Source of the DNA: Silene latifolia
Taxonomy: Eukaryota > Streptophyta > Magnoliopsida > Caryophyllales > Caryophyllaceae
NCBI RefSeq assembly: GCF_048544455.1
Contig: NC_133538.1
Location: forward strand, 39,629,969-39,693,968
Direction of reading: 5' to 3'
DNA length: 64,000 nucleotides
This document shows positions 1 through 10,560 of the stretch, in pieces; position 1 is the first letter of the stretch, and the number at the start of each line of letters is the position of its first letter. The translations under genes were made by a program, and so were the position numbers. The notes under the pieces were generated by a model. That model saw only the letters and a program-made list of their open reading frames with translations. It searched no databases and was not told the origin of the DNA.

Positions 1-9
1 TGGAGGGAG
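1..9. mobile_element. Right end of a cut-off Stowaway-like MITE
   Basis: The window opens with TGGAGGGAG followed by TA. This is the reverse complement of the CTCCCTCCA terminus typical of Stowaway MITEs, with a TA target duplication. The rest of the element lies outside the window, so the call rests on nine bases and the TA. Confidence 0.3.
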
Positions 10-47
10 TAGTAAAAATAAAGTTGATAAAGTTAAAGAATGTTATA

Positions 48-306
48 CTTCCTCCATTTAACTCCACTCTACCACTTTCTTTTTTCACGTTTGTCAACGC
101 GTATTTTACGCGTTAAATATCGTTAACTACGTATTTGCAAAAAAATATAAAAGTTAGATATTTTTAATATACTCGTAAAGACGAATCAAACAAGATCCCA
201 CATGAATATATTTCTACTTACGTATCGAGAGAAAATCGAAATTGAACATACAATTGTAAATAGTGTACAAAAGTGAAATAGGTAGAGTGGAGTTGAGTGG
301 AGGACG
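48..306 (+). mobile_element. Stowaway-like MITE, copy 1
   Basis: This 259-bp element starts CTTCCTCCATTTAACTCCAC and ends in the inverted form GTGGAGTTGAGTGGAGGACG. It is flanked by TA at 46-47 and 307-308, as expected for Tc1/mariner-type MITEs. It has no coding capacity; the 67-codon open frame on the minus strand is just the element read through. A second copy in opposite orientation lies at 1499-1756 and matches along its whole length, so the boundaries come both from the terminal repeats and from comparing the copies. Confidence 0.85.
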
Positions 307-370
307 TACTTCTCTAACACATGCATCACTAAACTCCAACCATAATCGTGGTTGTGTGTCCTGGGAAAAC

Positions 371-520
371 GTGGAATCACTTCTACCACTGAGACGGTAA
401 ATATTTGCTTTAGTAAAGAGAGTGATTAAAATGTGGAATCACTTCTACCACTGATCTACCGCATTGTTGAACACCTATTGAGCCGGCCCTGAAAAAGAGT
501 TTGCTTCAGTAAAGAGAGTG
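371..520. repeat. Short local duplications
   Basis: GTGGAATCACTTCTACCACT occurs at 371 and again at 433, a period of 62. A second word, AGTAAAGAGAGTGA, occurs near 413 and 507. This looks like a small partial tandem duplication, probably debris of a MITE. No gene is seen. Confidence 0.5.
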
Positions 521-1084
521 AATAAATTAGTAGATTGGGTCATACAATCATAAGATTTTAGTTTTCATCTATTCAATGCACTTATGCCAAATTACACTAA
601 GCTTAATTTAGTTAATTTAAATTTAGCTAACTTTAAACAGTACGCTTCAATTAAATTCAACTCGCTGAACAGAAACGAGTCCCAGAATACGAGTACACAG
701 ATTCTCATTTAAGATGGGCACTATCCATCTTAAGCATAAGACGGGTCAATTACATACCAAATCACAAGGCAAGTTATTTAGAAAATGGCAAAAAATTTGC
801 CTTTATTACCAACATATAATATACTCTATTTTAAGCGAAACTCATTAATATAGGTAACAACAAGTTTCATTCAAGACGTGCATATGCGTCACAAGCTGTA
901 GGCAGGTAAAGTAATACCCAAGTGGATAGATAAGACAAAAGCAAAATGCCTAGAAAATAACATTTCTTATTTACCTCTTTGGTTATTACTTAACCCGTTT
1001 TTAGTTTATGACGGATATGTCATCTTCAATAAGAATTTGTGCACATTTTAATGTCCTCAAATGGGAATCAAAGCGTCTTGCTTG
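521..1084. other. AT-rich intergenic DNA with GACGG-type MITE scraps
   Basis: No open frame of note. Short GACGGGTC and TGACGGATATGTCATCTTCA words near 735 and 1010 resemble the termini of the element at 1085-1250. The word at 1007-1042 is repeated in direct orientation at 1231-1266, on the other side of that element. Confidence 0.4.
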
Positions 1085-1250
1085 TGACGGACACCATCCG
1101 TCAAAAGCTGAAGACGGATAGTGCCCCTTTCACAATAAGGCAAGTGAGAGGGCAAATGGGGGGAAATGAAGCACCACATAAATAGTGTCACTTGCATATT
1201 GTGAGAGGGTCTCTATCCGTCTTCAGTTTGTGACGGATAATGTCCATCTT
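1085..1250. mobile_element. Small TIR element (GACGGA family)
   Basis: The left part GACGGACACCATCCGTC, then CTGAAGACGGATAG, is mirrored on the right by CTATCCGTCTTCAG, then GACGGATAATGTCCATC. This gives imperfect terminal inverted repeats of about 55 bp around a short core. There is no coding sequence. The target duplication was not resolved. Similar GACGGATAGTG words flank the element at 43422-43600. Confidence 0.55.
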
Positions 1251-1498
1251 CAATGATAATTTGTGAATGGGAATTGTGATCTTAAAGTGGGCATGAAATT
1301 AATTAAACCAAGAAAATGAACAAGTGCTGTGTGGTAAGTCTTTAACGCCTGTAAGTCCCAGTTTCTCATGTGAGATATGTGGCTGTCGTCCTTCCAAAAT
1401 CGTCCACTAATCTGGCGAGTGTCAAATAACACCCTGCAAGACGCGAGTGGGTAGTAAACGAATCCTTTTTATGTGATACGTATGTGACGTCTTTGATA

Positions 1499-1756
1499 CT
1501 TCCTCCATTCAACTCCACTTTAGCTATTTCACTTTTGTACACTATTCACAATTGTGTGTTTAATTTCGATTTTCTCTCGATACATAAGTGGAAATATATT
1601 CATGTGGAATTTTGTTTGATTCGTCTTTACAAGTATATTAAAAATATCTAACTTTTATATTTTTTGCAAATACGTAGCTAACGATATTTAACGCGTAAAA
1701 CACGCGTTGACAAATGTGAAAAAAGAAAGTGGTAGAGTGGAGTTGAATGGAGGAAG
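1499..1756 (-). mobile_element. Stowaway-like MITE, copy 2 (inverted)
   Basis: This 258-bp element is the reverse complement of the 48-306 copy, including the shared core around the ACGCGT words. It starts CTTCCTCCATTCAACTCCAC, ends AGTTGAATGGAGGAAG and is flanked by TA on both sides (1497-1498 and 1757-1758). With copy 1 it forms a 1.7-kb inverted pair with a loop of about 1.19 kb. Confidence 0.85.
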
Positions 1757-1809
1757 TATAATAAGATTTCAGATATTAATGCTACCATACAAATAACACA
1801 AATTTTTGT

Positions 1810-2045
1810 TTCAGACGGACACTTTTGGTCTTATTTGTCAGACGGATAAAATATTGCTATTTTTTAAGAAAATGTAACCAATTAATTCACAAAATGTTAT
1901 GACTAGAGGTGTCATTTTTTACCCTGAAAATAATGTGAACAATAATGGTAACATGTTATCAAAAAATAACAACATTTTATTGTAAAATGATGACATATTA
2001 CCCGTCTTATTTCAGACCAAAAGCAATGGTCTTAAGAAAAACGGA
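1810..2045. mobile_element. MITE of the TTTCAGACGG family, copy 1
   Basis: It shares a long core with 44341-44566: a run beginning GACGGATAAAATAT, then AAGAAAATGTAACCA, then GTTATGACTAGAGGTGTCA. The ends carry CAGACGG and CTTATTTCAGAC words in inverted arrangement. The 76-codon open frame that starts at 1945 runs through the element's right half and is not a gene. The superfamily is not determined. Confidence 0.6.
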
Positions 2046-2175
2046 CCGTACAAATAAACGTTTGCTTCTCATTTATGTGGCCCCAAATTATCTTTATAAA
2101 TTATCCCCATCGGATATTTGTCCTAATCAACCAATACCAATCTCGCTAACATATTACGGAGTATACACTAACTAA

Positions 2176-2612
2176 GGCTCTGTTTGGCAAAACTACCTGA
2201 AAAGGTAGCTGAAATCTGAAAAGGTCGCTGAAAATTGAAAAGCTAACTGAAACCTGAAAATGTAACTGATAAGGTAGCTAAAAATTAGGAGTTAATAAGG
2301 TAACTGATTATATGATTATATAGAAATGTGTTTGGCAAACTAGTTGAAAATGTAGCTGATTTGGTAAAATGACGTAAAAGGATATGAAAAATATTTAATA
2401 TTATAGAATAAAGGGATAAAAAATAGAAAATAAGTCATTTCAGGTACCTGATTTTTCAAATGCTACCTGAGCTAGCATTTTATTTCAGGTACCTTATTTG
2501 ACCAAATAACCTACTTGCCAAACATTTGCAAAAAAATCAGGTAGTTGAAATTTTGGTCAAATAAGCTAGTTTGGTCAAATAAGCTACCTAAAATGTCGTA
2601 CCAAACGGAGCC
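2176..2612. mobile_element. Tourist-like (PIF/Harbinger) MITE
   Basis: The 437-bp element begins GGCTCTGTTTGG and ends CCAAACGGAGCC, a near-perfect 12-bp terminal inverted repeat. It is flanked by TAA at 2173-2175 and 2613-2615, the 3-bp duplication of PIF/Harbinger insertions. The interior consists of degenerate AAGGTAGCTGAAA and CAGGTACCTGA words that pair across the element, so it could fold into a long imperfect hairpin. There is no transposase. Confidence 0.88.
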
Positions 2613-2615
2613 TAA

Positions 2616-3229
2616 TTATGCCAAATTTACTTTGTGTAAATAATTAGGTCGTATTTCATCACTTTAAATTAATAATTAAAAATTTTTATTCCTTGTGACC
2701 CAAAATAAATAAATTTGATAAGAGTTTATCTATTGAGCATCTTTTATACCAAGAAAAACTACTCAAAATCAAGTGAGATTCTGCTAACTAACGTGAAAAA
2801 TCAAATGTCATATCTTAATGAGGTTAATTTGTTTTCTTCGAGCTTTATACTCCATATTTTGTTAATTTTGATAACAATTATATATACCGAACCATTTTCT
2901 ATTAATGAAATTATTTTTCATTAAAAAACCTAAAAAAACATTTCTTTGTACAATATTTATTACCTAAAACTGTCTTATAATATGAATTGATCTTTTTTCT
3001 CTCTCTATCAATTGATCTTATTTTATAACGATTTTTCTAAAATATGCCATAAAAGCACATGTTAACGAGATTTAGATTGACACTTTAACAAATAGTTCGT
3101 AACAATAAATATGCTATTGGAATTTCAAAAAGTGTTTTAGTATGTGCTCTTTATCACACATTTTAGACTCGATTTATAACTAGTGTTATTTGCATATTTT
3201 TTTTTTGGTACAAGTGTTATTTGTATATT
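2616..3229. other. AT-rich intergenic DNA
   Basis: A 69-codon open frame at 2715-2924 has no recognisable motif and composition like its surroundings. I see no repeat structure or gene here. Confidence 0.5.
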
Positions 3230-3595
3230 AAAAAGGGTTATTTTATAACAATAATCCATCATATTGGTGGTCTGCATCAATCACTCTATCCTATCAATAA
3301 TTCTAATTAAATTCAACATAAGTATCATACATTCTAATAACGAACCAACTGATATTTTTTAAGTTTATGTTGGAATGTTTGATAGGTTTTGGACAACCTA
3401 GCTGGTATATGTGATGTTTATGTGTAATATTTTCAAGTGATGAATCAAGTATTTGGTTTATTTGATACACATAAACATAAAAAAAATATCAGTTGGTTCG
3501 TTATTAGAAGGTATAATGGTTAAGTTGGATTTAATTGAGATTATATTGATAAGATGGAGTGATGTATTATTCTTATGAAACAACACTATTAAAAA
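3230..3595. mobile_element. Foldback-like inverted repeat
   Basis: Arms of roughly 110 bp at about 3255-3372 and 3466-3580 are inverted copies: AACGAACCAACTGATATT on the left, AATATCAGTTGGTTCGTT on the right. A spacer of about 95 bp separates them. This is the structure of a foldback element or hairpin MITE. Exact ends and target duplication were not found. Confidence 0.65.
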
Positions 3596-3892
3596 AACGG
3601 CAGGAAAAAAAAGGACCAATAGGGTTAAGATGAGGATGAGTGATCCAGGTGGACAAAATTCTGCGCTTTTCGGCCACGTCATATACAAGTTGCTCCCTTT
3701 TTCAACTCAACACCACGTATCCTGGTAAAATCCAAAATATCTAATCCTTGATTTTGACGTTAATCTTTGGATAATTACGAACCACTCACATTTTTTATTT
3801 ATTTTTAGTGATGGGCGGGAAATTAGAAAAAGGAAAATCATGGGAAAATCTCCCGCCACATGAGTGAATTCACGGTTCTTAATTACGTCGGT

Positions 3893-4286
3893 TAGGGGTG
3901 TTCAGAATAAACCGAACCGCAATAACTGAACCGAAAACCGAAAAACCGTCCATTTTTAAGGTTCAATTAACCGAACCGTTTCGACAAAGCGGTTCTTTGA
4001 ACCGAACCGTTAACTTTATTATGGAAAAGGTTCGGTTAAGGTTCGCAATTTTAGATAACTTAGGTTAATCATGAAAACTGTTTCACAAAAAAGTTAGCAA
4101 ACAATTAAAATATTATATAAAAAACTGTTCGTTCATTTAATTTTATTAGTATATTCAAATTTAAAATTTCTTAAATTGATTAATGATAAAATTTAGCTTA
4201 TTAACTTAGAGGTTTGGCGAACCGAACCGTGTGCGAACCGAATAAATTAGAGGTTCGGTGAACCGAACCGCGAATGAACACCCCTA
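3893..4286. mobile_element. hAT MITE with 8-bp duplication ACGTCGGT
   Basis: This 394-bp element starts TAGGGGTGTTCA and ends TGAACACCCCTA, a perfect 12-bp terminal inverted repeat. ACGTCGGT directly flanks it at 3885-3892 and 4287-4294, the 8-bp duplication expected of hAT insertions. Subterminal AACCGAACCG and CGGTTCGGTT words are repeated many times near both ends, as for transposase-binding subterminal motifs. No coding sequence. Confidence 0.92.
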
Positions 4287-4294
4287 ACGTCGGT

Positions 4295-4919
4295 AGTGTG
4301 ATGAGTATTGATCCCACAACCTCTTGGTTTGAAAGCCCTTACTATTACCACTGTGACACATCCATCTTGTTGTTATTTTTGCATATCTTTTGATATATAT
4401 CTTTCTTAAGACCTGAGTTAAAACAATATGTACATATAATAATTATCAATTGTATTTCTAACTTATATTTAATGTACCTTCAGAATTAAATCAATGTACA
4501 TACTGGGTTAGTTAAATGTACTTGATTTGACGTATAATTTAATTTCTAGATAATATATTTCTTGGTATAATTATAAGTTATAAACAGAAATTGAGGCGAA
4601 ATACATTTTACTAATTTTCAAGCACCTAATAATCATTTTCATGTATGTAACATTTTTCATGAACCTCGTACTCGTTTTCATGCATCTAGATTCTAGAGCC
4701 TGTTTTAGTGTGTCATTGTATTTTTGTACACTAAGTATATATTTTTTTAATATAATAAATAAATTAAGTTTAATTACACCCAATATTATACTTGAATGAA
4801 CTAAATTAATAGTAAATGAAATGGGTTATGGAAACTATAAAGAGATAAATAAAATAAAAATTCTCAACAAACACAACATTTCATAATACATACATTAGAT
4901 TTGTACTTTAGTTAGTGAA
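4295..4919. other. AT-rich intergenic DNA
   Basis: A 70-codon minus-strand open frame at 4571-4783 has no recognisable features. I see no RNA gene or clear mobile element apart from the flanking hAT MITEs. Confidence 0.5.
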
Positions 4920-5072
4920 CAGTGGTGGAGCTAGGGGGGCTAGCGGAGGCGTCGCCCCCCTGGCGGGTGAAATTTTCAACGTTTTTAGTTAAATTTTTCG
5001 AAATTTTTTCGAGGGTGCCTTATGAAATTAGTCGTTCGCCCCCCCTAAGTTCAAATCTTGGCTCCGCCACTG
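4920..5072. mobile_element. hAT MITE with CAGTGGYGGAGC termini
   Basis: The 153-bp element begins CAGTGGTGGAGCTAGG and ends CTTGGCTCCGCCACTG. The flanks at 4912-4919 and 5073-5080 are both TTAGTGAA, an exact 8-bp duplication. The CAGTGGCGGAGC type of terminus is widespread among plant hAT MITEs. The interior is G/C-rich at the ends (runs of G and C) and AT-rich in the middle. Confidence 0.92.
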
Positions 5073-5238
5073 TTAGTGAATAATAATGATCGCTCTTAAA
5101 TAATATTTTAGTATAATATTTCATGTTTATTTACATATATAACTCTGATAGATTTATATAATAAACTAATATAAAATTTGATTTGATAAAATTAAGCAAG
5201 AGAAAGATTTAACAAATATTTTATATATTTATTTAAAT

Positions 5239-5415
5239 TAGAGTTGTTCATGTCGTCCGGCCCCGCTAACAAAGAGGGTTTGGACAACGTATTTTTCAAA
5301 TTTTACAAAGGTCCGACCCACGAACCCGCTCAAAACCTGCTAACATGTATGTGGGCCAAAAAAATCATGCTAACCCGGCTCACGTCCGACCTAAGTCCGC
5401 ATTTGACCACTTCTA
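5239..5415. mobile_element. hAT MITE with 8-bp duplication ATTTAAAT
   Basis: The left end TAGAGTTGTTCA and the inverted right end TAGAAGTGGTCA match at 9 of 12 positions. ATTTAAAT flanks both sides exactly (5231-5238 and 5416-5423). The terminus is of the same TAGRGNTGTTCA type as the element at 3893. The interior is GC-richer than its surroundings, which explains the 61-codon open frame here. Confidence 0.75.
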
Positions 5416-5423
5416 ATTTAAAT

Positions 5424-6070
5424 ATATAAGCCTGATAAAAATGTGTAAGTAGCAAAAATAACTACTAATAGTGAAAATAATTGTAGCAACATTTAAAGTA
5501 ATAAATATGATAGTAATCACCCATTTGAGTGGTAAAAGTGACAATAATAGCAGCCAGAGTAGTGAAAGTCATAGTAGCAAGAATGAGAATAGTGAAATTA
5601 ACTGTATAAAATGCGGGAGTAGTGAAAAAAAATGAATATGGCGGGAGTACTGAAAGTAACAGTAGTGACAACAAATGTTATAAAACTAACAACATGAACA
5701 ACGGAGAAAGTTAGCTAACAATTCGGTTTAAGGAAAATATTTTATTTATTTAAACATATAAGTTTGATAAAATTAACGGGGATAGTGAATTTAACTATAA
5801 AAATAGTGAGAATAGTAAAAGAAACAACAGTAACCGAATGAGTATAACATAATTGTATTAACAGGGGTATGTCGTGGACGTAATAATATCAACGGCGGGA
5901 GAATAAGTGAATGTGTTTCATATAATTTGTTGATAAATTTTAATCTCATCATAATTAATTTTAAGATATATAATAGAACAATATATTATAAATCGTAAAT
6001 GTATGTGTTAAAAAATACTAGCGCAATTATATTTCATACAAAAATAAAATTTAAATGGTAAATAGAGGTA
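5424..6070. repeat. AT-rich DNA with degenerate AGTAGTGAAAGT words
   Basis: Between about 5465 and 5700, and again near 5785-5835, words like AGTAGTGAAAGT and AATAGTGAGAAT recur at irregular spacing. The minus-strand open frame at 5465-5674 is a by-product. The stretch lies just upstream of a Helitron 3' end at 6098 and may be its interior. Confidence 0.4.
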
Positions 6071-6098
6071 GCCCGGTTGGGCCGGGCACCAAACCTAG
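6071..6098 (+). mobile_element. Helitron 3' terminus (hairpin plus CTAG)
   Basis: A GC-rich hairpin (GCCCGG stem, TTGGG loop, CCGGGC) at 6071-6087 is followed by ACCAAACCTAG and then T. A short hairpin about 10 nt before CTRR, with insertion before T, is the diagnostic Helitron 3' end. No protein gene lies upstream, so this would be a non-autonomous copy. Its 5' TC end was not identified. Confidence 0.6.
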
Positions 6099-6333
6099 TT
6101 AAATGTAAACTTAAGGTATAGATGATATTTACCATAAGTAAATAAAATATTTTGTTCAATTTTTTCAAATATATTTAACTAACTCAATAAATACATTACA
6201 TTAAATATAAGCTAAAAATATATATATTTAATAATTACTATAAGTAAATATTATTTTAATAACTTGGCTTTTAACATACAAATAACAAAAGAGATACATA
6301 TTTAGCAAAGAGATGGATGTGTCACAATGATAA

Positions 6334-6565
6334 TAGCAAGTATAGTAGGTTGTTATAAGTTAGTTACAATCCTACTTCTACTCTAAGTAGATGTTCTATG
6401 AATGCATATATATACCTGTAATTGTAACAACAAGTTAATCATAATATACAAACAATTATTCATTCACAATTCCTACTGTCATCTTTCTTTCTTTTATTCT
6501 CTCAACTAATATACAATCATCATACAATATCGTGTGATTATGATCCAAATTGATCATAGTTTATA
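6334..6565 (+). repeat. 5' LTR of the Copia element
   Basis: It matches the 3' LTR at 11258-11519 over nearly all its length, for example the shared GATGTTCTATGAATGCA and TATACAATCATCATACAAT words. The initial TG appears mutated (TAGCAAG against TGTAGAG). It ends TAGTTTATA immediately before the primer site. Confidence 0.85.
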
Positions 6566-6577
6566 TGGTATCAGTGG
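6566..6577 (+). other. Primer binding site (tRNA-Met type)
   Basis: TGGTATCAGTGG directly follows the 5' LTR. TGGTATCAGAGC is the usual complement of the plant initiator tRNA-Met 3' end, so this is a slightly mutated primer site. Confidence 0.75.
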
Positions 6578-6678
6578 TAACGATCCACAGAATTTGCTTC
6601 CGCACTCATACATTCATGTAATCATTGATTAATCTTTGAATACATTCATCCAAACACATATAATTTTCATCATAAGAA

Positions 6679-7580
6679 ATGGCAAATCCAGAATCAAGTA
6701 CTGAAGAAAATCTTTATTCTCCTCTTGATGATCCACTTTTTCTGTCTACATCTGAGTAACATGGGTTGAAGCTGTCAAAAAATTTATTCGATGGTTCCAA
6801 TTTTTGCCAGTGACAACGTGAGATCATACAAGCTCTTCTCTCTAAAAACAAGATTGAGTTTATTTCTGGAGAATGCTCAATTCTTGACAAAACAATAAAA
6901 GGTATAATTCTTAGATAAGATGTGATCTTCATGTGTCTCATTGGATTACAAATTCTATGGTCAAAAATTTGCGTGATCATTTTCAGTATGCTCATTCATC
7001 TAAGCATCTTTGGTCTAAGATTGTTGAGCGTTTTGGTCAATTAAATGTTTTAGAGCTTTATGAATTAAAGAAGGAACTTGTCAATTTTAAACAAGAAAAT
7101 GCATCTTTAATAGATTACTATGGTAAAATTAAAGGACTTTGGGAGAACATTGATCACATGGATCTTATTCCCTAATGTACCTGTGGCATCATGTCAAAGT
7201 GTTCCTTTAATCTGTTAAAATGATTGGTGGAAAGGGGGACTCAAGTAAAGTTAATTCAGCTATTAATGGGTTTACATGCTGGCTATGAGCAAGTTCAGTC
7301 TTCTTTGCTTTTTATGGACCCTCTTCCTTCCATTTATAAAGCTCTAGGGGTATTGCATAAAATTGAAAGACAGAAAACTATCAATGACAGCACTAATTCT
7401 GCTGTTCTTGAGACTGTTGCATATGCTGTCAAGAAACAGTATGCTAACCATAACACCGATGAGGCTAATGCAAAGGGAAAATGTCCTAAAGATAATACTG
7501 GATAGCCGGCTAATCCTCCATGTGAGCAGTGTGGCAAGTCTAATCGTAAGACTGGAGATTGTTTTCAGAACAAGACCTAT
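6679..7580 (+). pseudogene. Copia gag, N-terminal part (broken)
   Basis: A start at 6679 opens a short frame (MANPESSTEENLYS...) that stops after about 26 codons. Gag-like sequence then continues in pieces at 6933-7175 and 7224-7505. The stretch containing HLWSKIVERFGQLNVLELY, then LIDYYGKIKGLWENID, matches the UBN2-type gag of plant Copia elements, which assembles the virus-like particle. Several stops and at least one frameshift separate the pieces. Only the general layout is certain. Confidence 0.8.
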
Positions 7581-8441
7581 TTGTTTTGTGAGATTAAAGG
7601 ACACATCATTGACAATTGCTATAGGTTTAAGGCTTGGAAGGATAAACATGCTAAGGGAAAGGTCAATGCCACTGATTCATTACAAATCACAGGGTTTCAG
7701 AAAACTTCAAATAGTGCAGAACTTGGTATTAATCAAGATGTTGAGTTTTCACCTATTGCACAACTTGGACATTGTGCTAATGTGAATATGTTCTATCCTA
7801 TTGCTTTTGGGTATAATCAACCTACAGTTGGGTATAGTCAGCCTGTAATTTCAGTACCAGATTCACACTCAAATTCTACAAACAATGCAATTGCTCAAGT
7901 GTCACCAGATCTTGTTCAGGGCATTGTTGATTCTGTGTTAAATAAAGTCCTTCAGACATTATCTGATAAAGTATCTTCTTCTTGTGATCCTCATTCACAG
8001 TCTTATAGCCATTTTGCAGGTATATCTTATCCTCCTTTTACTATTGGTTTTGGTTTTTCCTTTCAAAAAGACTGGGTTATTGACACTAGGGCATCTGATC
8101 ACATGACTTTAGATGACAGCTTGTTGCATCATATTACTATTTTGACACATCCCATGTTTGTTTCTCTTCCCGATTGTTCTATCAAAACTGTGCACAAGAC
8201 TCGCACTGTCTATTTAACTAGGGATATAACTTTGTTTAATGTTATACTTATTCCCGATTTTAAACCTAATCTTCTATCTGTTGGCAAGTTAATTTCTAAC
8301 TCTAAATTGGTTGTCACTTTCTTTAATGATGTTTGTTTCTTTCAGGACCATTCAAGTAAGTCAATAATTGCTCAGGGTAAAAGATGTGGAGATTTATATA
8401 AAATTAGATTGTCTGTAGTTCCCAAACAATGTAATAAGTGA
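7581..8441 (+). pseudogene. Copia gag C-terminus and aspartic protease (inactive)
   Basis: This is the longest surviving Copia frame, 286 codons. Near its start, CEIKGHIIDNC is a zinc-knuckle remnant in which the second cysteine is missing. About residue 167 lies WVIDTRASDHM, the protease active site, where the catalytic DTG has become DTR. Downstream, NVILIPDFKPNLLSVGKL is the conserved C-terminal protease segment of Copia elements. The substitution at the Gly next to the catalytic Asp should abolish activity. The frame ends at 8441, before the integrase. Confidence 0.88.
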
Positions 8442-8465
8442 AGTACTCATACTGTTAATACTGTA

Positions 8466-9400
8466 AAAATGGTTAACATTGATCTTTTTCATGCTATATT
8501 AGGGCATTCTTCTCTTGAAAAAAATGAAATATGTAATTCATGGCTCAATGACAGGAATCAATAAATTGTATTGTGATACTTGTGTTTTGGCTAAGCATCA
8601 TTCTTTACCTTTTTATAAAAGTCTTTGATATGCTGTTCAATGTTTTGATCTTTTTCATATGGACTTGTGGGGACCTTATAAGCAACCAACTATGTTTGGT
8701 GCTCAGTTATTTTTAACTATTCTGGATGATTGTTCAAGGACAACTTGGACTTTCTTACTTCAGCATAAGACTCAAGTACCTAGTTTAATAATGAATTTTG
8801 TTCATTTGGTAGAGACTCAGTTTAATGCTAAAATCAAGCTTAGTAGATCAGACAATGGCAGTGAGTTTTTCCAATCACAATGTTTTGAGTTTTTTGCTTC
8901 TAAAGGTATTATTCACCAAAGAACTATAGTTGGTAATCCCCAACAAAATGGTAGGGTTGAAAGAAAGTATAGACGCCTCTTAGAGATAGCTAGAGCTCTC
9001 AGGTTTCATGCACACTTACCTATAAAATTTTGGGGAGCTTGCTTACTAACTAATACATATTTGATCAATAAAATGCCTTCCTCTGTTCTTTAGTGGAAAA
9101 CTCCTCATGAAGTATTATTTCATACATTGCCTAGTTATGATGACTTGAAGGTGTTTGGAACTCTATGTTATGCAACTAGACACTCTACTGTTAGAGATAA
9201 ATTCTTGCCCAAAGCAAGGAATGAAATGTGTTTTTATTGGCTATCTACCAACTCAGAAGGGTTACAAGTTATATGATTTAGAAACCCATGTTGTGTTTGT
9301 AAACAGAGATGTAGTTTTCTATGAACATTGTTTTCCTTTTAAAAACAATATTGGTTTTCCTATTTCTTCTGATTTTGTCATTAATCTTGATCTTTGAGAT
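8466..9400 (+). pseudogene. Copia GAG-pre-integrase and integrase (broken)
   Basis: LFHAILGHSSLEK and CDTCVLAKHH (about 8480-8600) are the pre-integrase zinc-binding segment, HxxxH then CxxC, interrupted by a frameshift. The open part at 8659-9093 has the integrase core: MDLWGP at its start, TILDDCSR, RSDNGSEF, and NGRVERKYRRLLEIARAL with the catalytic Glu. A stop follows MPSSVL. A piece resuming at about 9155 carries CVFIGYLPTQKGYKLYD, typical of the integrase C-terminus. All the acidic residues of the D,D-35-E triad are visible, but the frame is broken. Confidence 0.9.
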
Positions 9401-9769
9401 GATTCTCAGACTCAAAGCATAAATACTAATTCAGATAATATACAAAGTAGTAATCTTACAAATTCATCTAATAATAATACTAAAATTAGTAATAGCCATA
9501 GTATTATGGCAACACTAACATCACTTGTTTATACTTCTGTTTCACCAATTATCAGGAGATCTACAAGGCCAAGGTAACCATCAGTCAAGTTAGCTAATTA
9601 TCAATGTTCTTCACAGTTATTAGCTACTTGTTCTGCTCTTCACTCTGTTGTGATTAAGCAACTCACAGATTTTGATGAAAATTACACATCCTCTTTGTGT
9701 AATGTTATTAAATAGATTGAACCAAGCTACTACAGTCAGGCCAACAAAGATCCTAGATGGGTTTCAGCA

Positions 9770-10560
9770 TTGGAATAAGAGTTATTGGCTTTAGAAACCA
9801 ACAAGACTTGGATCTTGATTGACTTGCCTAATGATAAGAAGGCAATTGGTAGTAAGTGGGTTTATAAGATTAAACATAAAGCTGATGTCACAGTAGAGAG
9901 GTTCAAGGCAAGACTTGTTGCACAGGGGTTCAATCAGGTCAAAGACAAGGACTATAAACACACATTCTCCCCTGTTGCAAAATTCACAACTGCTAGGACC
10001 TTGCTTGTTGTTGCTGCTATTAGAAGGTGGTCTCTTTTTCAACTTGATGTTAACAATGCCTTGTTGATGAAGAGATATATACAAAGCGTTATATGGGGTA
10101 TATTAAGGCTAAAGAAGGTTAAGTATGTAAGCTTGTTAGGTCACTGTATGGCTTCAAACAGGCCTCCAGGCAGTGGAATCTTGAATTAACCAAATTCCTG
10201 GTTCACCTTGGTTATGTCCAATCCAGACAGGATTATTCCCTATTTACTAAGCAAGTTTCAGTTTCAAATAAACCTTCTATAACTTTAGTATATGTGGATG
10301 ATATCTTATTAACTATAGATAACTTAGATGCATTGTCTTTACTGAAAAAGGAGTTGCATAAGAAGTTTATTATAAAAGACCTTGGTGAAATGAGGTATTT
10401 TTTGGGATTAGAAATTGGCAGAAGCAATACTGGCATCCTGTTGAACCAGAGAAAATATGCTTTGGATATCATCAAGGATGCAGGTTTTGAAGAATGCAAG
10501 GCAGTTTCTTTTCCTATGTAGAAAGGGTTAAAACTTTCCACTGAACATGGAGAACCTTTA
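9770..10560 (+). pseudogene. Copia reverse transcriptase (broken)
   Basis: The frame at 9785-10189 begins [18 protein letters not shown] and continues with [30 protein letters not shown] and [14 protein letters not shown], the start of the Copia reverse transcriptase. After QLDVNNALL the frame shifts. The catalytic motif appears as YVDDILL near 10290-10310. The next frame (10294-10521) contains FIIKDLGEMRYFLGLEI and LNQRKYALDIIKDAG. A stop interrupts at 10519. The enzyme copied element RNA into DNA; this copy is dead. Confidence 0.92.

Noticed and set aside
5465-5674. Thr/Leu-rich 69-codon membrane-like frame
   Set aside because: It is the degenerate AGTAGTGAAAGT repeat read on the minus strand.
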